From assembly GCF_020382885.2 (NCBI RefSeq), contig NC_058498.1, positions 18,195,001 to 18,259,000 on the forward strand: 64,000 nt of DNA. The letters are read 5' to 3'. This DNA is from Scatophagus argus. Its lineage: Eukaryota > Chordata > Actinopteri > Scatophagidae. Shown here in pieces: positions 50,911-61,200 of the stretch (the stretch's first letter is position 1; the number at the start of each line of letters is the position of its first letter). The position numbers were made by a program, and so were the translations under genes. The notes beneath the pieces were generated by a model, which saw nothing but the letters and a program-made list of their open reading frames with translations, made no database searches and had not been told where the DNA came from.

Positions 50911-52577
50911 CGTGTGTTGTGCGTGTGTGCAGACAAGAGGGGTTGGCCAAAAAAAAAAGGGATACAAAAGGACATAATCATCCTCTCATCATTATCTCTG
51001 CTGACAGGACCCACAGAGACAATGCAGAGGGATCAATGGGATGTACACTGACAGCTATTCTAAGCAAGGCCACATTGTTAGGAGGCCTAACCTGGTTCAC
51101 CTGCTTCAAGCTAATCTCAATTAACATTTACGAGCAGAGATCATCTGAGCTCACCCTCAGTGAGAGGTCCATCATTAATGACTTCTTGGGTCTCTCTAAT
51201 TCAATACCAGGCTATTTAAGGAAAGGAACAGCTAAGGTGGCTGTCGCTTTCCAAATAACTGCAATACTAATCTGCTGATTTGTTGGCATAAACCTGAGAC
51301 ATTACTGAGACGTGAAGGGCGGTTTCAGAGGATGGTATTGCCAACAGGAGCAGGGGAACCAGATTTTTAGATTGCTCTGACTCTGAGGTCAAACAATTAG
51401 GTGCATCAGAGTGTGTGTGTGTGTGTGTGTGTGTCTTAGAGAGAGAGAGAGAGTCTGCATCTGCACACATGTGAGAGTGCACATGGAAATGTGTGTGTGC
51501 ACACACAAAAGGGAGAGAAATAGCACATTAAGTGTCCCACCATCAGCAAGTAAATTGACCAAGCGCCCACAATCAAATTATCTAAATGAGTTGATGTGAC
51601 AATAACAAATGATGAGACCTTGGAGCGTCTTTGGCTCATAGTTTGTTTACTTGCCAGGAAACTGGCCAGCAAGAGGATCCCACTTCCAGAGCCAGACAAG
51701 AGACCACCTGCAAGAGGTCTTTCTGCGTTTTGCTGTGAGAACAGGAACACATTCTGTCAAAGGATGCAGCCAGGATGTTTTAATTCTGAGCTTCCACTGG
51801 CAGAACGAGCCTTTAACGGCCATTTAAAGAGTAAATCATCCCCTTTTGTCAGTTTACCCAAATGTTCCTGTGTATGCGTGTTGGGATTGGAAACTATGTG
51901 TTGAACATATTTCAAACTTCACCCTCACCTTGGAACTTGAAGCCCTCTATCTGCACCCAGAGGCAGAGATCTTCCGTGTCACAGTCGCAGCTCCAGGGGT
52001 TGCCGCTGAGTCCCAGAGACCGCAGAGCAGGCAGGGCGATTAGGCTGCTGATGTTGAGGGCTGTCAGGTTGTTCCGGCTCACATCCAGCACCTGCAGAGC
52101 AACGTTCTCAGAGAAAGCGTCCGGGTGGATCTCCCCCAGACTCGGGTTATCCGTCAGCCGGAGCATCACCAGAGACGCCAGGGGCCCGAAAGTCCGGTCC
52201 TCGATCTGCAGCAGAGTGTTGAATGACAAGTCCAGGTAAGCGAGCTTTCGCAAATTCCCGAAGGTAGACTCGGAGATTTCGGTCAGAGAGTTGTTGCTGC
52301 AGTCCAGATAGACCAGATCGGACAAATAGTTGAGCTGAAGCGCCGGAAGGTCCCCGATGCGGTTGTTGGAGATGATGAGCTGCCGGGTTGCCAGGGGCAG
52401 GTCATTGGGGAACAGGGTGAGCTCCTGCCCAGCGCACTGAACCACCAGCTGGTCGTCGCAAACGCATCTGTCTGGGCAGCCGGCTGTGAGAGCCGGGGAA
52501 GGAGTCACCCCCATCACGAAGATAAAGAGGAAGAGGAGCCGGAGGGACTGGGCGCTGGGCTCGGGCAAGAGACGCAT
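39945..52577 (-). CDS. lrrc52: LRRC52-type leucine-rich repeat membrane protein
   Basis: Two exons on the minus strand, 52577-51929 and 40279-39945, joined in phase 1 (CAAG/GTGAGG to TCCAG/ATGAGG), give 327 residues. The order is: signal peptide (about 1-32), LRRNT cysteines C34, C38, C40 and C48, five to six LRRs including [12 protein letters not shown] and [14 protein letters not shown] with NPWSCDCD (C197, C199, C223, C245), a membrane helix at 254-282 ([18 protein letters not shown]), then an acidic tail with a glycine run at 302-313. The LRR core and the FSAGTVSAW helix match human LRRC52 (313 residues) better than LRRC26, LRRC38 or LRRC55 as I recall them. The family supplies gamma subunits of Slo potassium channels. 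Human LRRC52 acts with Slo3 in sperm; the partner in fish is not known from this sequence. The intron is about 11.6 kb and carries no other gene I can support. Confidence 0.87.
39990..40025 (-). repeat. Glycine-codon repeat in the LRRC52-like tail
   Basis: GGN codons (CC-rich on the plus strand) encode Gly-Gly-Val followed by nine glycines in the cytoplasmic tail, residues 302-313. Likely length-variable between individuals or species. Confidence 0.85.
43398..43464. repeat. Long (CA)n microsatellite
   Basis: Uninterrupted CA tract of about 33 units in the LRRC52-like intron, the longest pure tract in the window. Confidence 0.97.
46197..46398. repeat. Dispersed fish repeat with CCATCCACCC start
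   Basis: Contains CATCCACCCATTTCTATACC, CGCTTATCC, TCCCAGCTGACTACAGG, CACCCTGGACTGGTTGCCAG and a closing CACACTCACACCTA, the familiar order of a very common teleost interspersed repeat. A poly-G run at 46251-46269 interrupts it. The class is not assigned. Confidence 0.65.
47670..47705. repeat. (GA)n microsatellite
   Basis: GA tract with a single GG interruption, next to a long pyrimidine-rich stretch. Confidence 0.93.
50879..50926. repeat. (TG)n(CG)n alternating purine-pyrimidine tract
   Basis: TG units run directly into CGCGCGCG and then TGCGTG units. This is a strongly alternating tract with Z-DNA potential, in the LRRC52-like intron about 1 kb from exon 1. Confidence 0.85.
51411..51453. 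repeat. Compound (GT)n(GA)n microsatellite
   Basis: GT units followed by GA units, about 480 bp into the LRRC52-like intron. Confidence 0.92.
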
Positions 52578-52600
52578 GGCGAGGCCGCCCAGAGCGTCAT
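52514..52600 (-). CDS. Overlapping upstream ORF in the LRRC52-like leader
   Basis: An ATG at 52600 lies 23 nt before the main start and opens a 28-codon frame that overlaps the signal-peptide coding region out of frame and stops at 52514. Its Kozak context is poor (TTC before ATG). It exists only if transcription starts upstream of it. It is reported as a possible regulator of translation, not as a functional peptide. Confidence 0.4.
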   Translation of the reverse strand: MTLWAASPCVSCPSPAPSPSGSSSSLSS

Positions 52601-53097
52601 GAACTCGGGCTGAGCTGGACCAGGACTCCCGGGCGCTCTCCGGACATCCTGCATGGGTCTGAGGAGCTGTGAGAGAGGCGAGATGGCTTCTCTGAGTGTA
52701 TGGCTGTCGCTGCCTGAAAGCCTGGCTGCTGTTTCTATCCAGCCTCTCTTTCTCTCTCAGAAAGATTATCGGTCAGTCACTCAATCACACGCTCTCTGGC
52801 GCGCCACGCACGTCGCCACAAGACACCATTTCAGAAGGTGACCGAGAGACGCTTATCTCTCTGTGGGTGAGAATCGTGCAGCTTACCGGACTTTGTCCCG
52901 TCTGAGAAGACCGTGGAACCACTGAACGTTGTCGACCATCCCCTCGGTGACTCATCTTTGTGAATTAGTTGTGGCCAACAGAGTACATTGTTTATTTACT
53001 TTCCAAACAAATGACATGACTTGCTCAAAATCCCTGAATCCTGGATGGAGATGCCTTGAAATTTTCCTCACGCCCTGCTCACATATGCCCTTGACTT

Positions 53098-53126
53098 GTG
53101 GTGTGTGTGTGTGTGTGTGTGTGTGT
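53098..53126. repeat. (TG)n microsatellite upstream of the LRRC52-like gene
   Basis: TG tract of about 14 units roughly 520 bp upstream of the LRRC52-like start codon. Confidence 0.92.
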
Positions 53127-54754
53127 CGGTGTGTGGTACACCGCTGTCCAGCAGACAAGTCGGGTTTTTACAGGAGCGCTAAGTGCGTCCTCCTCCGCTC
53201 AGACAGCGCTGTGAGACTGTGGCTCTGCGCTGCCGTAGTGATACTCTCTGCGCTCCCTCCCTCTCCGCGTCTCCATCCGCGCACAATGCAGCTCTGAAAA
53301 CACAGAAGTAACCTCGTGTGTGTGTGTGTGTGTCAGAGAGAGAGAGAAATAATGAGAAAGAGAGAGAGTTGGCAACGTTGTGATTTGGTGACATCACCAG
53401 GTGTTGCTCCCTTGAGAAAACCAGATGTCCTGGGTGTAGCCTGTCCGGCCAAAGGAAATAAGAGGACGACGCGTGTCTGTGCCCCCTCCTTTCTGCGTGT
53501 GTACGTGTGTGCGTGAGCGTGCATGAAAAACAAGTCAATCATAATCTTGCCGGAGTGCAGCAGCCACTTAGCCATGCACAGATTTAACAGGCTTTGCCTC
53601 ATGTGGTCCAGTGGCTAATTTCTCCTCATTCTGTCTCCCTAGCGGATTGTTGTCAACATAATGTATTTAAATTGGATTGTGTGTGTTCAGTTATTAATTT
53701 TTATCTTGGCAGCATCCTCACATTTTAATTTGGGATTGAAGTGGGCCGACACGCTCAGCTGTCCGCTTTTCGGCCCGCCGTCACTTTCTTTGTTTCAACT
53801 GGACTTTGAAGGAGGCTGACAGGATGTTGATTGGCTCTTTTGTCTATGACTCATTACTGTGTCTTTTGGTGGAACAAAAGCAGTTAGAGGTAAATTTTGG
53901 ACTAAAATGACCTATGAAATTAAGACTAACAAGTGGTGTGATCGTTGCCGTCCTGATGGTGGATTTGCCATTCCATCATGTTCCTGTGAGGAACATAATT
54001 ATGAAGATGCCTGAATCAGTACACAAGGACGAATCATAATTTAAGTCATAAGGCTTGTAAAAAGAAAATATGACTGTAATTACTGATCATTTATATTTAT
54101 ATTTAACTACATTTTTTTGTATAAACTAGATGCATTTCAGGCCTGTTTTCTTCAAGGATCAACATATTTAGGTAGCACTATCAGTTAACTCGTTTTAATT
54201 TTCTATTTCCCAGATGTTGTGACATTGAGATTTGGGAAATCAGTCTCTTGGCTTTCTTGCCAAACATTAGAAAAGAAGATCAATACCACTCTTATGTCTG
54301 AATGGCACACACAGATGGAGTGGCAGTAAATGCAGTGGTATGAAATCATTTTTAAAAATCTGTCAAATTTGGTTTACTTTGTGGATTTCTCTTTATTCTT
54401 TGTTGTCATATTGAACATGTATGTCTTTTTAAAACTGTTCAGATGAAACAGCATGAGGAGGGAAAGTAGGTCTTCCCTTGGGGTTGTCACAGTTCTCACA
54501 AATTGAGAAGAGAAAAGTTGTCACACTCAGGAAATACAGAATTAGGCCCAAATGCAGACAGAGAAAGGCAGCAGGATGAGTTCAGTCATTTATAAACACA
54601 AATGATCAGTGGCAAGTAAGCCAGACAAGTCAGGGGGATCCCCACACTTAAGCTATTATATCAGGGGGACATGAATGCTTGTACCAAATTTTCTTATTTT
54701 ATTTTACCAAAAATCAACCCTGTGCTGGCAATAGAGGAAAAGTCAAAGGCTCAA

Positions 54755-54870
54755 AATCAGCAGGATTAATCCTTTCAAAGAACTATGAAGATCTGCACCA
54801 AATTTCATGACAATTCGTCTGGTATTTGCTGCGATATTTCAGCCTGGACCACAAAGGAGGATGGACTGAT
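54755..54870. repeat. Dispersed teleost repeat fragment (copy D)
   Basis: Contains CACCAAATTTCATGACAATT, GCTGCGATATTTCAG and CTGGACCACAAAGGAGGATG, in the style of the repeat family seen at 27 kb and 56.3 kb. Confidence 0.5.
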
Positions 54871-56254
54871 GCAGGCATGCTGAAATAATCAAGACGGCTG
54901 AATTGTCACGACAGCTAAATAGCTGAACAGAGTGAATGGGCATTTGTGAAAAAACTACAACTCTTAGCTTTTAATTTCAGAGTGGTTGTGATCAGGCACG
55001 TCTGACATGTATCATTACTGAAGGAAAGCTCTGCACTGCAGCCTGAAGGAAAACCGAGCCTATATTTGATCGGTGCTGCTGTCTGTCGGCCTGTCTGCTC
55101 CCTCTGTCATGGGTTTGCTGTCTAAATGGCCTTGCTGGATCATGTTCGCAGATAAGTGCCTCAGTAAAGCCTGGCAATCAGAATCATTAATGTAACTTTC
55201 CTCCCTGACTGCTCCAAACGGTGTCAGCTTCCAGAGACGCTTGTGTATATTCATGTGCGTGTGTGTGTCAGTTTATACAACTGTGTGTGTCACTGATGCA
55301 CATTACATGAAAATCTCCTGTTGTATGATGATGTGTGCGGAGTGCATGTGTCATAACTGTCTGCACGGATGTTTCCTGCCTCCATCACATTGTGCTGGTG
55401 AGTGTGTGCGCATATATAGAATGTTTGGGCCAGCAATGAAACATCCTTATTTTTTAATAAGTGTGTAGGCACTACAGTGTCAGCTGTCAACTTCCAGACA
55501 GCTGATCTGATCCCCGACCTGAGGGGAGGGCCACCTCTGAAGGTGTCACTCACCTTCGCTTCACTTTCATTACTTTACATCTTTTCATTTTCGTTTGGAG
55601 GCATCGCTGGACTTAATAGTGACAAGTGAAAGTTTTTCATTCCAGCCGAACATTTAGGATGCAGGCTGAGCTGTGCCGCTTTATCTTCTTCCATGTGTAG
55701 CTACAACTCCTCTTTCCCTTTTTCACACCGTGGCTCACATTGGTCGTAACTCTTCTCCCATCTTTTTCCGTTCTCTTTCAGGCTGTGAGTCTGATGCTCT
55801 TTTTTCAGCACATAACCGACTCCATCACTGTCATGTACTTGAACCAAGAGTGTGATCAGCTACCCTGCTCACTTGGTTATGACAGATCAGTGAGCCCAGT
55901 TCTGAAGTACACTCAGCACGCTCTCATGTGCACCCTGAATGACAGTCACGCAGAGAGGCAGACAGTGGCACTGCCACTAAAAACTTGGCCAGTACATCGC
56001 TGCTCAAACTGAAATAGATAAAGCATTTTTTGGGCCTTTTTTCTGCTGCGGATGAATACACATGTGGAGCTCTAATGAATACTTACAGGAGCAGTATGGT
56101 ACAGGTAAAAATAAACAGCAGTGCCAGTGTATATCGTAACAAGCAAATGAGTCAGCCAGTGCATCGGTGTGGCTCATTGATGTGTTTTTAGCCAGGCTAG
56201 CAGCAGGCCTCTGGGCATGCCAGTGTCAGCTGGCTGGTCCGCCACTTTGATACA

Positions 56255-56400
56255 GACTGAAATATTTCAACAACTACAGGATTGATTGCCATGGAATTTT
56301 GTATAGACTTTTGTAGTCCCCAGAGGATGAATCCCAATGACTTTGGTGATGTTTGATTGACCAAACTTATACCAAATTATGGTAAATTAGCTCCTTACAT
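56255..56400. repeat. Dispersed teleost repeat fragment (copy C)
   Basis: Contains GATTGATTGCCATGGAATTT, CCCCAGAGGATGAATCCCAA and TGACTTTGGTGATG, the best-preserved copy of this repeat phrase in the window. Confidence 0.6.
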
Positions 56401-58250
56401 GATTTTAAAAAAATGATGTATGTGTTTTAGTATTACGGTATATCTGTGTGATAAAACATCAGACACAAAGGTCAAACACACTGTAAACGTCCTAAGGAGA
56501 TCACTGTACAGTCTCTTACTTGACAGACAGCTCCAGTAACAGGACACCACTCACTGCCTCTGACTCATGACCGGCTTCATACCCTGACACCAGGCCTCCG
56601 TGCCTGAACTCAGCCCTGGGCTTAGATGCGTTTGAAGCTGGAGGGTTGTCTGCTGCCATCTACTGATGACCCTGCTCATGTCACCTCCTGCCCCTGACGA
56701 GAGGAGAGGAAGGAGACGGAGGAAAGGATAGTGGGACTGGTTCATGTCCCTTTGAAATACAGTGGTCTGTCATTGACAATGTGGACTGGTCATAAAGGAA
56801 TCGGCTATCTGTAGTGAAATGACATGAGCAGTGAGTGCACTGGCAAGCAACAGATTACGAGCTTCTCTAATATACCTTCTGATACAAGACTGACCCCTGC
56901 AGGATTGGAGGGGCAGTGCTGTGTGGTTGGCATCATCTGCAGCGTGCTATGCTCAAAATGTTCATTTACAGGAGGGGATGATGATGGTGATGGCAGAAAA
57001 GGTGGAAGGACAGATGTGACACAGTGGACAAAAGAGCTCTTCTTTTCTCCTCTGTCCTTTTTAACAACATTAATGGCAAACATGTTGTGTGTGTGTGTGT
57101 GTGCGCGTGTGTGCTTGTGCCGGCGTGTTTTGTCCAGGGACAGACTGGCTGTGTCTGTCACAGTCCATCAGGCTCAGTTTCTGTCCTCATGCTCAAAGGG
57201 CGAGTGTCATCTACCATCAGTTTTCCATCTCAGTGCACATACACATGAGAAGAGAAGACACACCTGGCAGACATCAAATCTGAACAGCCTGTTCTCATCC
57301 AAACCAGAACCTTAGAGACTCATCCGCTGACGTAAATCTGCATGAGCTCTCTTTACCTTGGAAATGACACATTGTCAGGCTCTTATCTCTGTCTTTTCTT
57401 TTTTTCTGCTTTATCGAATCCGTCTTTGGTCAGTGGTCAAATCAACCTGAGTAAATATATGAGAGAATAGCGTTAATTTATCAGTAAAGTTTCACTTTAC
57501 CCATTTAATCCTGCTCAAGTGACCCAACAAGTGGTGGCTTGCAGCCAACTATAAACTTACATCTCAGTTACAAATTCATAAGATCCATTAACCAGAGTCA
57601 CTTTCATCTATGTTAATTATGAAAACACATCTGCTAAACATTTACTAAAATATTTGAATCAAATGCACACACACACACAGACACACACACACTGTCTTCC
57701 AGCCTTTGGCCAGACAAAGCGGGTTGTTGAGGTAAGGTTTTCCATCGGGCTGCCCATGTCTAGTCTGACCATACATTATTGAGCAGGTCTTTACAAGTTA
57801 TGCAATTACACAGCACAGTCAGGCAGTGAGTCTTATTGCACAACACACTGAACAAAGAGAGTCAGGACTGCGCGCGTGTGTGGGAGTAGACTGAGGAGGA
57901 AAAAGAAACTTTCACAATTACAAAAGTTTTTGCTCAATAAAATACTGACTGATATTAGGTAATGCAAAAAATTCCAGTTTACTGAAATATCACACAGGTC
58001 AACACGTCGCTTCAACATTACGGGCATACGGGGTGATCAGGACGGACAAGCATTATCTTTTTGCCCTTTTGTGCACTACTGCCGTGCGAGAGCCTTTATC
58101 AGTCCTTGATAATTCCTTTGATTTGCAAAGTTACTTTGCAAATTAAAGCCAAGTCCCTCCTCCCATAGGGAGGTACCTGAACCAAACTTCCTGCAACTCT
58201 GTTCGACGATCTTCCTGCTTTGGAAATTAAACAGTGACAATATTGCCGGC

Positions 58251-61200
58251 ATGGTGGCCCTCCTTCGCAGGCTGGCAGGACCCATGTGTTTGTCGAGGCA
58301 GTGGTTGGGTGTGATTCTGCCAGAAACGCATGGCCGAACTTCTACTCTGATCCCCCGGGACGGAGCGCGACTGCTGGCCGGTGGTGGTCGCCCTCTGACG
58401 GCGTACAGTCGTGCTCAGAGCCGCAGGCAGCACACGGAGGCAGCGGATCCTGTAGAGGTGGATTTAAAGCGGTTAGAGGGAGAAGACGTTGGTATGGAAA
58501 CACAAACAAGTGACTCAGCTTTGTTCAAATTCACACGGACAAACTCGACATTCTGTAAACATGCACATTCAAGCAATCCATTTGATATTACAACATTATA
58601 AAACCTGTATTCTCGTATTTAACTACACTAATACACCATATAGACAAAAGTTTTGGGACAATTGACCATTATAGCAACAGGGATTTTAATGACATCGCAT
58701 TCTGAATACACAGACAGCTTTGCAGCTGTAACAGCTTCCACTCTTCTGGGAAGGCTTTCCACAAGATTTTAGAGTATTTCTGTGGTAATGTTTGCCCATT
58801 CATGCAGTAGAGCATTTGTGAGATCAGACACTGATGTTGGACCAGAAGGCCTGGCTCACAATCTCTATTCCAGTTCATCCCTAAGGTGTTGGATGGGGTT
58901 GAGGTCAGGTCTCTGTGTGGGCCAGTCAAGTTCTTCCTCACCAAACTCATCCAGCCATGTCTTTATGGACTTTGCTTTGTGCACTGGGGCACAGTCATGC
59001 TGTAATAGAAAAGAAAATAGAAAAACCTTCACCAAACTGTTGCCACAAAGTTGGAAGCATAGCATTGTCCAACATGTCTTGGTATGCTGAAGCATTTAAG
59101 ATTTTTCCTTCACTGTAAGTAAGGGGTCAAGCCCAACCCCTAGAAAAAGAATCATTACAGTTTTGTCTATACAGCCTATACTACATAAGTGTATCCTGTT
59201 AGACTTATTGCTGAGGAATAACAGCTGGATTTATGGAACTTGTTTTATTCACAAGGAAGTCATCAAACATCAGGATTATAAAAATGATCCATCCAGAACA
59301 GAAGATTTCATGGAAAGGCTGTGAATTTTTGGAAGCCTATTCTTGCCAGATGAATAAATTAACTGATGAATATCAATACAGCGATTCATGGAGAGGAAAT
59401 CACATTCCAAGAACACTGAATAATCCAATTCAGTCAGTTGCATTCTTACATTCTTACAATTATTATCTAAGATTATCATTTTTTTTCCATAATATGTTTT
59501 TGTTGATTGATTAATCGATTAATGCACTACTAGTTTTACTTATTTCTGAGTAATAATAAGACAGGCTTTTCGGTATTTATTTGTTACCCTGACACTAACA
59601 GGCCTCCTTGTAGACTTGTAGATTGTCAGTAATGGAGTGGCTGACTTCAATGCTTGATAAAGTGACCGTTTTGACATTTGAAAACAGCCAACTGATTAAA
59701 AGCTTCAGGAGCTGTACACTCTTTTCCTCCATTTGCTTGCTCCTTCTCAGGGATAGTGGAGGTGCTGATGTGCCGACACAAGGCGAGAAACGCTCTGGGC
59801 CATGTGTTTGTGTCACAGGTGAGCAGACCTCCATGTCACTATAGACACACACACACACACACACACACACACATTGGCCGACTGACTGAGACACCATGTC
59901 CCATGTGTGCAGATGAGGGAGCTGGTGCACACTCTGTCCCATGACTCAGCAGTGCGTGTGGTTGTCTTCAGGAGTTTAGTGCCAGGCGTTTTCTGTGCAG
60001 GTAAGTGTCCTCTGAAGCACCCAAAACCTACCAGGTCTCTGGGTGTGAGAACAAAGCCTGTCTGATGTGTGTGATGGCGTATTGTCGTGATGTATGCACA
60101 GGTGCAGACCTGAAAGAGAGAGCTCTGATGAACAACACCGAATCGGACCTTTTTGTTCACGGCCTGCGCTCCCTCATGACTCAGATAGGTAAGACCAAGA
60201 GCATAATACATTAAGAGTGAGCAGTAATTTCCCACATGCTGTGCCCTGGGAGTGTACAGCATGTATGAGCATTTATGAACTTTTTTCTCTTTGTCGCTAT
60301 GTCTTGGCAGCATCGTTGCCTGTGCCATCCATTGCAGCGATGGACGGTGTTGCCCTGGGAGGTGGCCTGGAGCTGGCCTTGGCTTGTGATCTCCGCACTG
60401 CTGGTGAGTGGCCTCTGAACCTTCACCTATCAGCTGAACTGGATGAATCAGCACCAGGCTGGAGTACATTTGATATACTTCTTTCTTTCCTTCAGGTGAT
60501 GTTAATGGGGCATGAAAGGGGATGTCATGTTCTCTTCACAGCTGTCACCAATCCAGTCATGTTAGATCAGCGGTTGAGTCTAAACGGGATGGTGGAGAAA
60601 AGCAGCATCCACTTAGGGCCATTTTTGGAGAATGACAACTCCCTTATCCCATCAGTGTAGATTAGAGCAAAGGTTCTCAACCTGAGCGTCAAGACTCCCC
60701 AGGGGGTCACAAGAAATATTATGTAAGGTCACAAGATGATAAACAAGTTAGGAAAGAAGTAAAAAAAACACTCCTGCAGGACAAACTGTGTCTGTCAAAT
60801 CTCTTCTCCTAATACCTTCTGTCTTAGCCCAACTGGCAGGCTGTAAAGCTCATTTTTTGTTTCATGAGTTTCCTTCCGACAAAGCCCTGTTGATTGTTGC
60901 AAGTGGTGCATGAATGCAATACGTGTGAACTTTGGACAGTTGATATGACTAAACAAGATGTTTGAACTTTTGTCTGTGGAAATTATAGCAGGATTTTTTC
61001 AATATTTCTGCCACTTCATAGATCAAACAATTAATTGATTGATGAAAGAGATAATTATCAGATTCATTGATGATGGAACCGGTATTTAGTTGAATTTTCT
61101 GAGATTTTCTGGTTTTCCATTGTTGAAAAATGTCTATCCAAGGAAACACCTACTAAGCAGTGGTCAGCTGTTAAAAATTCAATCTTGATTTTGTGGAGTT

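Larger units (their letters stand above)
40280..51928 (-). other. Single large intron of the LRRC52-like gene
   Basis: Bounded by the GTGAGG donor and CTCCAG acceptor of the two coding exons. It holds a long CA tract at 43398-43464, a GA tract at 47670-47705, a dispersed repeat at 46197-46398, a Z-DNA-prone tract near 50.9 kb and pyrimidine-rich stretches around 47.6-48.7 kb. Blocks at 41500-41620 and 50960-51290 are complex and may be conserved noncoding DNA. No embedded gene was recognised. Confidence 0.8.
52578..58250. other. Divergent intergenic region between LRRC52-like and ECHDC2
   Basis: Holds the presumed promoters of both flanking genes. Sequence just upstream of the LRRC52-like start is GC-rich with many CpGs. 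Microsatellites occur at about 53098-53126 and 53317-53332. Repeat copies occur near 54.5-54.9 kb and 56.25-56.4 kb. No additional exon is supported. Confidence 0.55.

Noticed and set aside
51862..52239. 125-codon plus-strand frame
   Set aside because: Antisense shadow of the GC-rich LRR exon.
39945..52577. Naming the LRR gene LRRC38, LRRC55 or LRTM1/2
   Set aside because: The LSDLVYLDC repeat and the [14 protein letters not shown] helix agree better with LRRC52 as I recall these families. A phylogeny with all LRRC26/38/52/55 members would be decisive.
58865..59095. Minus-strand frame as an intact transposase gene
   Set aside because: Only the C-terminal part is present in a 0.54-kb element with decayed ends. 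It is a relic inside an ECHDC2 intron.
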